Both the position numbers and the translations under genes were made by a program. The notes beneath the pieces were generated by a model. It was not told the origin of the DNA. It searched no databases and worked only from the letters and a program-made list of their open reading frames with translations. From Desulfitobacterium dichloroeliminans LMG P-21439 (GTDB lineage Bacteria; Bacillota; Desulfitobacteriia; Desulfitobacteriales; Desulfitobacteriaceae): a stretch of 64,000 nt of DNA. Below are positions 42,419-51,166 of this stretch, in pieces; positions within the stretch are counted from its first letter, which is position 1; the number at the start of each line of letters is the position of its first letter. The stretch covers positions 1,526,001 through 1,590,000 of the forward strand of contig NC_019903.1 in assembly GCF_000243135.2 (NCBI RefSeq), in the 5' to 3' direction.

Positions 42419-43138
42419 ATGAAAAGTAAAATTGCTGAGGCTATCAAATTAAAAAGTCATCCCGTAGCCGTATTCCGATCCGATTCCAAGCCGGAAGGGG
42501 CCATGGAGTTTGTGGAAGGAACATGGGGTTGTACTATCTCCTTGCTGAATATGGCTACCAAAGGTCGTACAGCTGTGTTTAGTCTCCCCACGACTACTTG
42601 TAGGGGAGGGAAGTCCGGTTTAGGATTTCAACGCTATGAGCTGGGCTTTATTGAATATTTTTTATCTACAGGTGGTGTAGGCGGTAGAGAAGGTGAGTAT
42701 TACAAGAAAAACCCTGAATTAGCAGGGGCATTCATTGAAAATTTACCCGAGATTCCTCATAAAGAATTCGTTGTCTTTAAGCCTCTGGCCGAAGTAAATG
42801 AGGACGAAAAGCCGGAGGGCGTAGTCTTTTTAGTCAACGCGGACCAAATCTCTGCCTTAACCGTGTTAGCTAATTTTGATCAACCTACACAGAATAATGT
42901 GGAGGCGAACTTTGGGGCGGGCTGTCATCAGACCGTGCTCTATGCTCTCAATCAAGTGGATGCGGAGCATCCCAAATGCTATATCGGTCTCACTGATCTT
43001 TCAGCGCGTAAATATATTGACAAAGACCTGTTATCCTTCAGTATGCCCTATCAACGCTACTTGGAGCTTGAGGCACAGGTGGAAGAGAGCTTCCTAACCA
43101 AGGAGACTTGGCTGAAGATTTCCGAACGTATTGAGTAA
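42419..43138 (+). CDS. DUF169 family protein
   Basis: A 239-residue protein of the DUF169 family: [13 protein letters not shown] near the N terminus, [20 protein letters not shown], and [10 protein letters not shown], then [12 protein letters not shown]. Three conserved-looking cysteines (W-G-C, TTTC, GAGC) could bind a metal or cluster. The family is common in anaerobic archaea and bacteria and its function is not known. AGAAGGAAGG lies before the ATG. It is convergent with norB, only four bases from its end. The 264-base gap before it holds no convincing gene. Confidence 0.82.
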   Translation: MKSKIAEAIKLKSHPVAVFRSDSKPEGAMEFVEGTWGCTISLLNMATKGRTAVFSLPTTTCRGGKSGLGFQRYELGFIEYFLSTGGVGGREGEYYKKNPELAGAFIENLPEIPHKEFVVFKPLAEVNEDEKPEGVVFLVNADQISALTVLANFDQPTQNNVEANFGAGCHQTVLYALNQVDAEHPKCYIGLTDLSARKYIDKDLLSFSMPYQRYLELEAQVEESFLTKETWLKISERIE

Positions 43139-43142
43139 GGTA

Positions 43143-44531
43143 TTAGTTGGCTGTTTTACGCCGTACAGGTCGTGTCTTCCACCAGGTTCTGATGATGATT
43201 GTGCATAAGATCATGGCTCCTAAGGTGAACAGAGAACCGCTTAGAGCCCGGAGAATTAGGTAGGGACTAAGGATGGAGCTGACTGCCATAAAGTCAAGAC
43301 CGAGAACTCGCCAGAGATAAGTCTGGAGAAAACCGGCTATAAGCAGACAGGAGCTCATGCCAATGAGTCCAAAGTTGAGCAGGATTATTCCCATAACTCC
43401 ATAGCGGTAGGTCTTGGGGGTCGGGTTATCGCGGTCGCTTAAAATTGTATAGGCACCGGCAAGTATCAGAAAACCGATGGTACCAAACAGAGCCAAGTGA
43501 GCATGACCGGAAGTTATGTAGGTACCATGGGTATAAAGATTGACCCAGGGAATAGTCATCAGCAATCCCAGTAAAGTAGCTCCGGTCAGATGGTGAAATA
43601 TACTGCTTAAAATAAGCCACATGGCAAGTTTTTCTTTGAGGCTCAGCACCTTGTGGTTTTTAAATCCTTTATAAATCATATAGGCAAGGAGAAGTACGGG
43701 GATAGCTTGTATGACGCTAAAGAACGATCCTAAGAAGAGCCAAATCGAGGGAAAGCCAATCCAAAAATAGTGGTGCCCCGTACCGAATAATCCGCCCGTG
43801 ACCGATAAAGTGGCTTCGAGATAAAGCCACTTTTCTATATCCTTTTTGTCGGCAATGCCTGTGGACACGAAGAAAGATGCGATAAAGCCACTGGTAGTTA
43901 ATTCAAAGGCCATCTCTTCCCAAAGGTGAACTACCCAAAATTTCACGGCTTCATCAGCAACCGGATTGCTATAGTGTAGTATATTGGGAATAAGCAATAC
44001 ACAAAGTAAGACGACACCGACGGTCATTATTCCCGTTGCTGGCGTTAATCTTTGTCTATTTTCCCAAAGGGTTCTTACTAAATTGTAGGCTCCGATTAGG
44101 ATCCCCAGGGAAATTCCCGCATAAAAAATGGGCAGGCCATCGAGATATTCGCGCCCATTGCCGATTCCTAAAGCTAAGCTTCCCAACAATCCTAAGGAGG
44201 TCACAAGCAAAATTGCAAATTGCCAACGGGCCAGCTTTGGGGAGTGGATATCGGTCTTAAGCTGCTCTGCGGTGAAATAATAGACCATCCCCAGCATTCC
44301 GATAACCGGCCAAAATGTGGCCAAAGCAAGGTGAACTGCACGACCATATTCACCAGAAACCGGTGAGGGTAAATCGGGGATAACCAGCGAGGTTGCTCCA
44401 AGCAAAGCAACGATTCCTTGAACTCCAAAAAGGAATACGGCATAGAGCGTATATCTACGGGCAACTTGTTTTCCGGAGAGCGCCTTCAAAGAATATCCCC
44501 GCTTTCCAACTTTATCGGTGTGGGTGGCCAC
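43143..44531 (-). CDS. norB: Nitric oxide reductase subunit B (cNOR catalytic subunit)
   Basis: A 462-residue haem-copper-superfamily protein with about 12 membrane segments. NO-reductase residues are seen: HLWEEMAFE supplies a haem ligand and the two conserved Glu near the non-haem iron; GTGHHYFWIG supplies His ligands of FeB; SGHAHLALFG supplies the haem b/b3 ligands. It lacks the long N-terminal quinol-oxidising domain of qNOR and is paired with a NorC gene, so it is the cytochrome-linked type. The start is uncertain: GTG 44531 overlaps norC by 46 bases; a TTG at 44489, at the norC stop with GCGGGGAT before it, is a good alternative. Confidence 0.9.
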   Translation of the reverse strand: MATHTDKVGKRGYSLKALSGKQVARRYTLYAVFLFGVQGIVALLGATSLVIPDLPSPVSGEYGRAVHLALATFWPVIGMLGMVYYFTAEQLKTDIHSPKLARWQFAILLVTSLGLLGSLALGIGNGREYLDGLPIFYAGISLGILIGAYNLVRTLWENRQRLTPATGIMTVGVVLLCVLLIPNILHYSNPVADEAVKFWVVHLWEEMAFELTTSGFIASFFVSTGIADKKDIEKWLYLEATLSVTGGLFGTGHHYFWIGFPSIWLFLGSFFSVIQAIPVLLLAYMIYKGFKNHKVLSLKEKLAMWLILSSIFHHLTGATLLGLLMTIPWVNLYTHGTYITSGHAHLALFGTIGFLILAGAYTILSDRDNPTPKTYRYGVMGIILLNFGLIGMSSCLLIAGFLQTYLWRVLGLDFMAVSSILSPYLILRALSGSLFTLGAMILCTIIIRTWWKTRPVRRKTAN

Positions 44532-44887
44532 CCTAAGGTGGGAATGGTCCTCATATATTCGAAATAAGCAATAATATCTTGGGTTTCCAAAGGGGTTAAT
44601 GAGGGATGTTTCTCTTCTTGATGGGGAGGGATAACGGGCGGGTGACGGAAGAAAGCATTGATTTCATCAGGACTTCGTTTAGCCATGATGTGGGTAAGAT
44701 CTTCTCCCACGTACCCCCCCTGCCCAAGCAAAGTGTGGCAACTCACACAATTATGGCTCTGCCAAACGTCCTTGCCAGCGCTTGCCTCTTGGCTGATTGG
44801 TATGTCAATTTTCCAAGAAAATCTAACGCTTAACACAAAGATTGCTAATGAAGCTGAGGAAATGAGAATAAAGGTTCTGAGTCTCAT
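44486..44887 (-). CDS. norC: Nitric oxide reductase subunit C (membrane cytochrome c)
   Basis: A 133-residue monohaem cytochrome. One N-terminal membrane anchor (FILISSASLAIFVLSV) is followed by the haem c site CVSCH (Cys47, Cys50, His51) and LLGQGGYVGEDLTHI, typical of NorC. It passes electrons to NorB on the outer membrane face, for 2 NO to N2O. Only a weak ribosome site (GGATGA) precedes the ATG. It overlaps norB in the same minus-strand operon. Confidence 0.9.
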   Translation of the reverse strand: MRLRTFILISSASLAIFVLSVRFSWKIDIPISQEASAGKDVWQSHNCVSCHTLLGQGGYVGEDLTHIMAKRSPDEINAFFRHPPVIPPHQEEKHPSLTPLETQDIIAYFEYMRTIPTLGWPPTPIKLESGDIL

Positions 44888-44924
44888 TCAATCATCCATT
44901 CTCTAACAAGATCCTAATGACTTG

Positions 44925-44943
44925 CATACTTGTATTTAGTATG
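44925..44943. promoter_or_regulatory. Dyad upstream of norCB
   Basis: CATACT and AGTATG flank a 7-base centre, about 40 bases before the norC start, between that start and the nup operon terminator. It may be an operator for a NO- or nitrite-responsive regulator. Confidence 0.35.
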
Positions 44944-44964
44944 GACAATTTTACCAGATAAATA

Positions 44965-45003
44965 CAATAGGGAACCGCCCTAACCAAGGACGGTTCCCTA
45001 TTG
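44965..45003 (-). terminator. Terminator of the nup operon
   Basis: CAATAGGGAACCG (44965-44977) pairs with CGGTTCCCTATTG (44991-45003), 14 bases after the last nup gene on the minus strand; the T-rich tail is TATTTATC. Confidence 0.75.
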
Positions 45004-45017
45004 CTTTACTCAAGCTA

Positions 45018-45983
45018 TCAACGCTGGCTCTTATCATAGGGTATGCCTTCTGCTTTCGGTGCTCTTGATTTCTGCGAGGTAAAGGCGAGTACCACCATGG
45101 TGGCAAGGTAAGGCAACATTTTATAAAAGGTTTGGTTGATGTCCAAAGCATGCAGGAAGGGAATGAGAGCAATGGAATAGGCCAAGGTGCGCAGAAAGGC
45201 GAAGAAAAGAGCTGCGAGCAAGATCTGGAAGGGCTTCCATTGACCGAAGATCATTACAGCCAAAGCCAAGAAGCCAAAACCGGCTACCCCGGTGTGACCA
45301 TTGATGTTGCTGTTCATTACCCCTACTGCGTAGAAGAAACCGCCGATTCCTCCCAGAAAACCGGAGAGGCTGACACCGGCATAGCGCATCAGGTGAACAT
45401 TAATCCCTACGGAATCAGCAGCATGAGGATGCTCGCCGCAGGCCCGCAGGCGCAGCCCAAAACGTGTCTTATAGAAGATGATGGCTGCCATAACTAGGAA
45501 AAGGAAACCAAGATAGACGGTGATGTAGGTGTTTTGGAAAAACAATCTTCCGAGCACGGGCAAATCACTTAAGATCGGAACTTCTCGAATATAAAAATTC
45601 ACGTTGGTGGTGATTCCATCACTATTAAAAGAAATTTTGGAATAAAGGAGGATCATACCAGGAACCAGCATGTTCAAGGCCGTTCCGGAAATGGTTTGGT
45701 CAGCTTTCATGGTTACGGCAGCTAGGGAAAGGAGTAAAGAAAAGAGTATTCCGGCCAAAGCAGAAACAATCATGCCCAGGAGTAATATATACTGGGTGTT
45801 CATCGTCGAGCCCTGAGTAAAGTAGACAAAGAGGCAACCAAAGAAGGCTCCGAAGAGCATAATCCCCTCTAAGGCGATATTGATGACCCCACTGCGCTCG
45901 CTAAACATCCCACCCAGTGCCACGAGGAGCAAGGGGATGGCTACGGGAAGCGTGTTTTGTACCAAATAATAGATTGTATCCAT
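45018..45983 (-). CDS. nupQ: Nucleoside ABC transporter permease (NupQ-type)
   Basis: A 321-residue BPD_transp_2 permease with about nine membrane segments; GMFSERSGVINIALEG near the N terminus is typical of YufQ/NupQ. ATG 45983 follows GGAGGAG and lies just after the preceding gene's stop (TAGTATG). The longer frame to 46019 lies within that gene. Last gene of the operon. Confidence 0.88.
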   Translation of the reverse strand: MDTIYYLVQNTLPVAIPLLLVALGGMFSERSGVINIALEGIMLFGAFFGCLFVYFTQGSTMNTQYILLLGMIVSALAGILFSLLLSLAAVTMKADQTISGTALNMLVPGMILLYSKISFNSDGITTNVNFYIREVPILSDLPVLGRLFFQNTYITVYLGFLFLVMAAIIFYKTRFGLRLRACGEHPHAADSVGINVHLMRYAGVSLSGFLGGIGGFFYAVGVMNSNINGHTGVAGFGFLALAVMIFGQWKPFQILLAALFFAFLRTLAYSIALIPFLHALDINQTFYKMLPYLATMVVLAFTSQKSRAPKAEGIPYDKSQR

Positions 45984-45984
45984 A

Positions 45985-47169
45985 CTACTCCTCCTCTTTT
46001 GAAGCACTAGAGCTATCATGATGATTAGAATATATTTCTTCAGCGTTTATGTCCGCAGACGCATGTTGAGCAGAATGCTCATTCACGAATTCCTTACTAT
46101 TTTTCTTAAAGATTTTCTTAAAGAAAGAGGCTACTGTTGTATTCATCAGCATGGCAAAGGCTGAGAAATAAATAATGACCGCAATTACAATATCGATAAT
46201 CTCCGGTTTATACCCGTAAAGGCTTGCTAAGGTGCCGCCTCTCTGGATATGGGAGATAAATACTGCCGCAAAGATAATTCCCAGAGGATTGTTGCTACCG
46301 AGGAGGGCGACGGCAATTCCGTTAAAGCCATTGGCAGCGATAACGTTGATGGGTTCATAGGTCATGCTACTGCCAGCAATCGTCGAGGGTGCAAGAATTG
46401 CAAAGGCTCCACCAAGTCCAGCCATAGCTCCGGCAATGCCCATGGTAAGGATAATATTGCGCTTACCGTTCATTCCGGCATAGGTACTAGCATACTTGTT
46501 AAAACCGGTGGCTTTCAGTTCGAAACCAAAAGTGGTCTTGTTCAAGATAACCCAGAGTGCCACAGCAATAAGTATGGCAATAAAGATGGAAATATTGGCA
46601 TTGGATCGTTCTATGCCCAAGGAGGGCAATTGAGCGGAGGCGGGAAGATAGGCTGTTCGAGTTTTGGAGGAAATATACATCGTAGCATTGCCCTGAATGA
46701 GCATATCCACTAAGTACATGCCAATATAGTTGAACATGATCGAGGTAATTACTTCATGGACGTTTAGAATAGCTTTGAAAATTCCTGGGATCAAGCCCCA
46801 TAGTAGTCCACCAACCATGCCGGCGAGGACACAGACGACCCAATGGATACCAACGGGAAGGTCCCACATAAAGCCTACATATAAAGCAAAAAACATGCCC
46901 ATCGTGTATTGCCCGGAAGCCCCGATATTGAAAAGCCCCATCTTAAAGGCAAAGCCCACAGCTAATCCGGTCATAAGGATCGGGGTTGCAAAATAGATAA
47001 CATCGGCAAAACGCTTAACGCCACCGATGAGTAACATTTGCAAACCGGAAAATGCGTTGGCAGGATTGGCGAAGGCCATAATAATAAAGGCAAAAACAAA
47101 GCCGAGAATGATGGACATGAGGGCGGCGGTCAAAGCAGAAAAGCTTTTACTATAGATAAATCGTTTCAT
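45985..47169 (-). CDS. nupP: Nucleoside ABC transporter permease (NupP-type)
   Basis: A 394-residue permease with about nine membrane segments and a long charged cytoplasmic tail (EFVNEHSAQHASADINAEE). FKMGLFNIGASGQYTMG matches NupP/YufP. ATG 47169 is preferred to ATG 47175 for spacing to AAAGGAGA. It overlaps the ATPase gene by 20 bases and is followed directly by the second permease. The two permeases form the channel. Confidence 0.88.
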   Translation of the reverse strand: MKRFIYSKSFSALTAALMSIILGFVFAFIIMAFANPANAFSGLQMLLIGGVKRFADVIYFATPILMTGLAVGFAFKMGLFNIGASGQYTMGMFFALYVGFMWDLPVGIHWVVCVLAGMVGGLLWGLIPGIFKAILNVHEVITSIMFNYIGMYLVDMLIQGNATMYISSKTRTAYLPASAQLPSLGIERSNANISIFIAILIAVALWVILNKTTFGFELKATGFNKYASTYAGMNGKRNIILTMGIAGAMAGLGGAFAILAPSTIAGSSMTYEPINVIAANGFNGIAVALLGSNNPLGIIFAAVFISHIQRGGTLASLYGYKPEIIDIVIAVIIYFSAFAMLMNTTVASFFKKIFKKNSKEFVNEHSAQHASADINAEEIYSNHHDSSSASKEEE

Positions 47170-48706
47170 GCTCATTCTCCTTTAGTTGATCGCGTTTTGC
47201 TCCTGACATGTAGAGGCCCAGCTCCTGAACGGTAGTGGTCTGCGGATCTAATTCGCCGACGATTTCACCCTCATACATGACCAAAATTCGGTCGCTGACG
47301 TTCATGACTTCTTCAAGCTCTAAAGAGACCAACAGAACAGCCTTACCGGCATTTCGTCCGGCCACAAGCTGTTGATGGATATATTCGATGGCCCCAACAT
47401 CCAGTCCTCGTGTGGGTTGAACAGCTACCAAAAGCTCATGCTCTTTGTCGATTTCGCGAGCAATAATCGCTTTTTGCTGATTCCCACCGGACATGCTACG
47501 TACGACAGTTAACGGGCCTTGCCCACTTCTTACATCGTATTGTTCAATCAATCGTTCCGCATAGGAGCGTACCGCTTGGCGTTTAAGGAACCCAAAACGT
47601 TGAAATTCTGGCTGCCAGTAGCGCTGAATCACCAAATTATCTTCTAAAGTATAATCCAGAACGAGCCCGTACTTGTGTCGATCCTCCGGTATATGACTCA
47701 TACCGGATTTTGAACGGGTGCGAATCGAAGCTTTAGAAATATCTTTGTCACAAAGGGTGATGGATCCGCTGGTGTGGTTTTCCAAACCGGTCAGTGCTGC
47801 GACAAATTCAGTTTGCCCATTACCGTCAATGCCGGCGAGACAAACTATTTCTCCTGCACGAACTTGGAAAGACACGTTGTTTACAGCGTCCTTCTTACTG
47901 GTTTTTGAAGGCACAGAGATATTTTTTACGGATAAAACCACTTTTTCTGGTTGGCTTCCTTCTTTTTTGACCCGAAAGCTCACGTCCCGGCCGACCATCA
48001 TGCGCGAGAGCTCTTCTTTAGTTGTTTCCTTTATTTCAACAGTGCCTACACATTGACCTTTACGCAATACGGTGCAACGATCGGCAACCGCCATAATCTC
48101 GTTCAATTTATGAGTTATGAATAAGATCGATTTACCTTCTTGAGCAAAACGGCGCATGATTCCCATCAGCTCATCAATTTCCTGAGGGGTTAAAACGGCT
48201 GTGGGTTCATCAAAAATCAAGATTTCATTATCTCGATAGAGCATTTTAAGAATTTCAACCCGTTGTTGCATTCCTACCGAAATTTTTTCAATGACAGCAT
48301 CGGGATCCACTTCCAGACCATATTGTTTACTTAACGCTAAGACTTTTTCTTTAGCCTTTGTCTTCTGCAAAAATCCGAAACTATGGGGCTCTACCCCGAG
48401 AATGATATTATCAAGAACAGTGAAAATCTCTACTAGCTTAAAGTGCTGATGGACCATGCCAATTCCTAGAGCGTTAGCATCATTGGGGTTATTGATTTTT
48501 ACGACTTGTCCGTTCTTGCGGACCTCACCGTGCTCCGGCTGGTATAAACCAAAAAGAACGCTCATTAGAGTAGACTTCCCGGCCCCGTTTTCTCCCAGCA
48601 AAGCGTGTATTTCACCCTTTTTTAAGCGCAGGGTGATATTATCATTGGCTTTAATACCGGGAAACTCCTTAGTTATATTGAGCATTTCAATAATATTATC
48701 GTCCAT
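47150..48706 (-). CDS. nupO: Nucleoside ABC transporter ATPase with two NBDs (NupO-type)
   Basis: A 518-residue protein with two fused ATPase domains. The first has Walker A GENGAGKST and signature ISVGMQQRVEI and Walker B LIFDEPTAVL. The second has a degenerate Walker A (GIDGNGQTE) with signature MSGGNQQKAI and VAVQPTRGLD in place of a normal Walker B. This is usual for the sugar/nucleoside CUT2-like ATPases. It is the energy module for the BMP-dependent importer. Confidence 0.9.
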   Translation of the reverse strand: MDDNIIEMLNITKEFPGIKANDNITLRLKKGEIHALLGENGAGKSTLMSVLFGLYQPEHGEVRKNGQVVKINNPNDANALGIGMVHQHFKLVEIFTVLDNIILGVEPHSFGFLQKTKAKEKVLALSKQYGLEVDPDAVIEKISVGMQQRVEILKMLYRDNEILIFDEPTAVLTPQEIDELMGIMRRFAQEGKSILFITHKLNEIMAVADRCTVLRKGQCVGTVEIKETTKEELSRMMVGRDVSFRVKKEGSQPEKVVLSVKNISVPSKTSKKDAVNNVSFQVRAGEIVCLAGIDGNGQTEFVAALTGLENHTSGSITLCDKDISKASIRTRSKSGMSHIPEDRHKYGLVLDYTLEDNLVIQRYWQPEFQRFGFLKRQAVRSYAERLIEQYDVRSGQGPLTVVRSMSGGNQQKAIIAREIDKEHELLVAVQPTRGLDVGAIEYIHQQLVAGRNAGKAVLLVSLELEEVMNVSDRILVMYEGEIVGELDPQTTTVQELGLYMSGAKRDQLKENEHETIYL

Positions 48707-48754
48707 GCTAACCTCTCTTCTTCGTTATAAATCAACTACACAAAAACAAGGAAA

Positions 48755-48780
48755 AGGGGAAAGGGTAGTCCCTTTCCCCT
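48755..48780 (-). terminator. Hairpin between nupN and nupO
   Basis: AGGGGAAAGGG (48755-48765) pairs with CCCTTTCCCCT (48770-48780). On the minus strand it is followed by TTTTCCTTGTTTTT. As it lies inside the operon it is probably an attenuator or stabiliser giving more binding protein than membrane parts. Confidence 0.65.
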
Positions 48781-48816
48781 ATACCAGGTTGCCAAAAATG
48801 AGGCTAGTTATTGATA

Positions 48817-49998
48817 TTATCTAACTTCAACTTTAACTATAGCAAGCTTAAGACCGGAAACAAGCTCATCGGCCGTAGCATAACCGTTAGGATCGGCTAC
48901 AGTGATGGTACGGATAGGATCTACAGCGCCATCAACAAGCGTTGCATAAGCTTTGGCGTATTGTTCTTTGGTGAATTTTTGGAAACGGTCAAAAGGATTG
49001 CCGTCGGGTTGGTCGAGGACGACAGTGGGGAGACCAATTCCGTCATTCTTAGCATCGAAGTAGGTTGTCTTTCCGGAAAAAGTACTCCAGCTGTCAGTCT
49101 TGTAGATAGACTCGAGAACTTGAACAACCGAAGCGCGCAGGCCTTTAGTTGCTGAAGTAATAACGGTTTCACTGTCATATCGTTGATCCACATCGACGCC
49201 GATGACTTTTTTGTCGGCTTCAGCAGCTGCGGACATAACACTTTTACCCACCGAACCGCCACAGGCAAAGATTAATTCCGTACCACCTTGGTACATGGTT
49301 TTTGCGGTAGCTTTATTGGTATCAGTTTCTGCAAAATCACCAGTGTAATGATAAATTGCCGAAATAGCGCCATCAGCAAGACCTAATTCTGCAGCCGCCG
49401 CTTCAGCACCTTGTAAATAGCCATAACCAAATGCTTGAACTGCAGGAACAGCCATTCCGCCCATAAAGCCAAGCTTAGTCATGCCGTCCATAACTGCAGC
49501 ATAACCGGCCAAGTAGCCAGATTCTTCTTCAGCGTAGAGGACACTTGCCACGTTTTCTTTGGTTTCAAATGTTTTGTAATCAGCAGTATGCGGAGTTCCA
49601 TCTAACAGGATGAATTTCACTTCTGGGTATCTAGTTTGTGCTTCAAAGATAGGAACTTCAAATAAGAATCCCGGTGTGACGATAACCTTAGCGCCGCCAG
49701 CGACAGCTAAATCGATAGCAGCTAGGTAGCCTGTATCGGATGCTTCTTCGGGTTTATAGTATTTGTGGGTGATGGTGTTGGCTTCAGCAAATTCAACGAC
49801 GCCTTCCCAAGAACCTTGGTTGAAGGATTTGTCATCGATATTGCCTTTGTCGGTGATGAGAGCAATCTCAAAACCGTCCTTTGGAGTTTCAGTGTTCGTT
49901 CCGGCACTAGGCGGGTTATTGGTGGCCGAACTGCCGCATCCCGTAACCATAAGGGCTACTAATAGGACAACCAAGAGCACCGATGTGATTTTTTTCAT
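48817..49998 (-). CDS. nupN: BMP-family nucleoside-binding lipoprotein (NupN-type)
   Basis: A 393-residue lipoprotein with lipobox LMVTGC (Cys at ~21). The mature part is a BMP (PnrA/Med-like) binding protein: LITDKGNIDDKSFNQGSWEG is the family start, and FACGGSVGKSVMSAA and GVDVDQ follow. It should capture nucleosides outside the membrane for the NupOPQ-type machine encoded next. The gene order N-O-P-Q is that of the B. subtilis guanosine importer. No purine riboswitch is seen in front of it. Confidence 0.88.
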   Translation of the reverse strand: MKKITSVLLVVLLVALMVTGCGSSATNNPPSAGTNTETPKDGFEIALITDKGNIDDKSFNQGSWEGVVEFAEANTITHKYYKPEEASDTGYLAAIDLAVAGGAKVIVTPGFLFEVPIFEAQTRYPEVKFILLDGTPHTADYKTFETKENVASVLYAEEESGYLAGYAAVMDGMTKLGFMGGMAVPAVQAFGYGYLQGAEAAAAELGLADGAISAIYHYTGDFAETDTNKATAKTMYQGGTELIFACGGSVGKSVMSAAAEADKKVIGVDVDQRYDSETVITSATKGLRASVVQVLESIYKTDSWSTFSGKTTYFDAKNDGIGLPTVVLDQPDGNPFDRFQKFTKEQYAKAYATLVDGAVDPIRTITVADPNGYATADELVSGLKLAIVKVEVR

Positions 49999-50061
49999 TT
50001 TCCTCTTCTCCTTTTGTCTCCTTCTTTTTTGGCAAATTTATGTATTATGTATCCCAAATTT

Positions 50062-50089
50062 ATTGTACCATTGATACCAAAATTTTCAA
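50062..50089 (-). promoter_or_regulatory. Promoter of the nup operon
   Basis: On the minus strand TTGAAA (50084-50089) and TACAAT (50062-50067) are 16 bases apart, about 65 bases before the lipoprotein start. Confidence 0.55.
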
Positions 50090-50213
50090 CTATTGAATTT
50101 TAAAAATAATTACTACTGCCGGATCGCTTAATGTGTCTCAACCAAAGAGTGTGTTTCATATGATACATCATCGCATGATGACTTTGTTGAATATTTAGAT
50201 ACGGGAGGTTTAA

Positions 50214-51128
50214 ATGAAAATTTTAGTGACTGGCGGAAAAGGAGTCGTTGGAACTCATTTAGTAGATAAATTAAAGAGAATGGGGCATGAAGTATGGGTA
50301 TGTGATCTTAAGCATAGTCATGAGAACAATTATTATCGCTGTGATGTAAGTAAAATCAGGCAATTGCAAACTATTTTTCAACATCATACTTTTGATTATG
50401 TTTATCATCTTGCTGCTGAATTTGGCCGCTGGAATGGAGAAGACTATTACGAGGATTTATGGCTGACAAATGCTGTGGGTACGAAAAACTTGTTGCGCTT
50501 ACAAACTGAATATGGATATAAAATGGTGTTCACCAGTAGCTCGGAAGTCTATGGCGACTATGATGGCGTGATGGTTGAGGATATAATGGACCTTCTGGAA
50601 ATCAAGCAGATGAATGACTATGCTATTACGAAATGGGTCAATGAAATGCAGATCCTTAATGAAGCAGCCATGCATGGTAATCAAGTGGTTCGAATCAGGA
50701 TTTTCAATACCTATGGCCCTGGAGAACATTTTACACCATTTCGTAGCGCCATTTGCACCTTTTCATATAAAGCGCTCCATGATCTACCCTATACCGTTTA
50801 CTTAGGGCATCAACGGAATGCGCTCTACATTGAAGATTGTGCAATAGCCTTAGCTAATATCACCCTGAATTTTAAAGCTGGGGAAGTATACAATATTGCC
50901 GGCATAGAAATGCATGATATGAAATCCGTCTCTGATCAGATTCTGAATTATTTAGGTAAGGATGACAGCAAAGTTACCTATAAAAAAGAAGAGCTCTTCA
51001 CCACAAAAATTAAACAACCGGATATTAGCAAAGCCCAGAGAGATTTATTTTATGAACCTCAGTTTTTTTTAGAAGTAGGTATTCCTAGGACCCTAGAATG
51101 GATGAGGAGTGTATACGGGTTAAAGTAA
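50214..51128 (+). CDS. NAD-dependent nucleotide-sugar epimerase/dehydratase
   Basis: A 304-residue extended SDR. TGGKGVVGTH (residues 6-15) binds NAD, HLAAEFG follows strand 4, FTSSSEVYG carries the catalytic Ser, and YAITK gives Tyr and Lys. It is likely to modify a nucleotide sugar for a surface glycan. GGGAGG lies before the ATG. The two-domain glycosyltransferase gene follows 38 bases after the stop. Confidence 0.88.
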   Translation: MKILVTGGKGVVGTHLVDKLKRMGHEVWVCDLKHSHENNYYRCDVSKIRQLQTIFQHHTFDYVYHLAAEFGRWNGEDYYEDLWLTNAVGTKNLLRLQTEYGYKMVFTSSSEVYGDYDGVMVEDIMDLLEIKQMNDYAITKWVNEMQILNEAAMHGNQVVRIRIFNTYGPGEHFTPFRSAICTFSYKALHDLPYTVYLGHQRNALYIEDCAIALANITLNFKAGEVYNIAGIEMHDMKSVSDQILNYLGKDDSKVTYKKEELFTTKIKQPDISKAQRDLFYEPQFFLEVGIPRTLEWMRSVYGLK

Positions 51129-51166
51129 TGAAGACTCAAGATATGCGCAATAAGGAAGGATTAAGA

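Noticed and set aside
49998-50214. Possible purine riboswitch before the nucleoside transporter operon
   Set aside because: No purine-riboswitch core sequence was found; only a normal promoter is visible.
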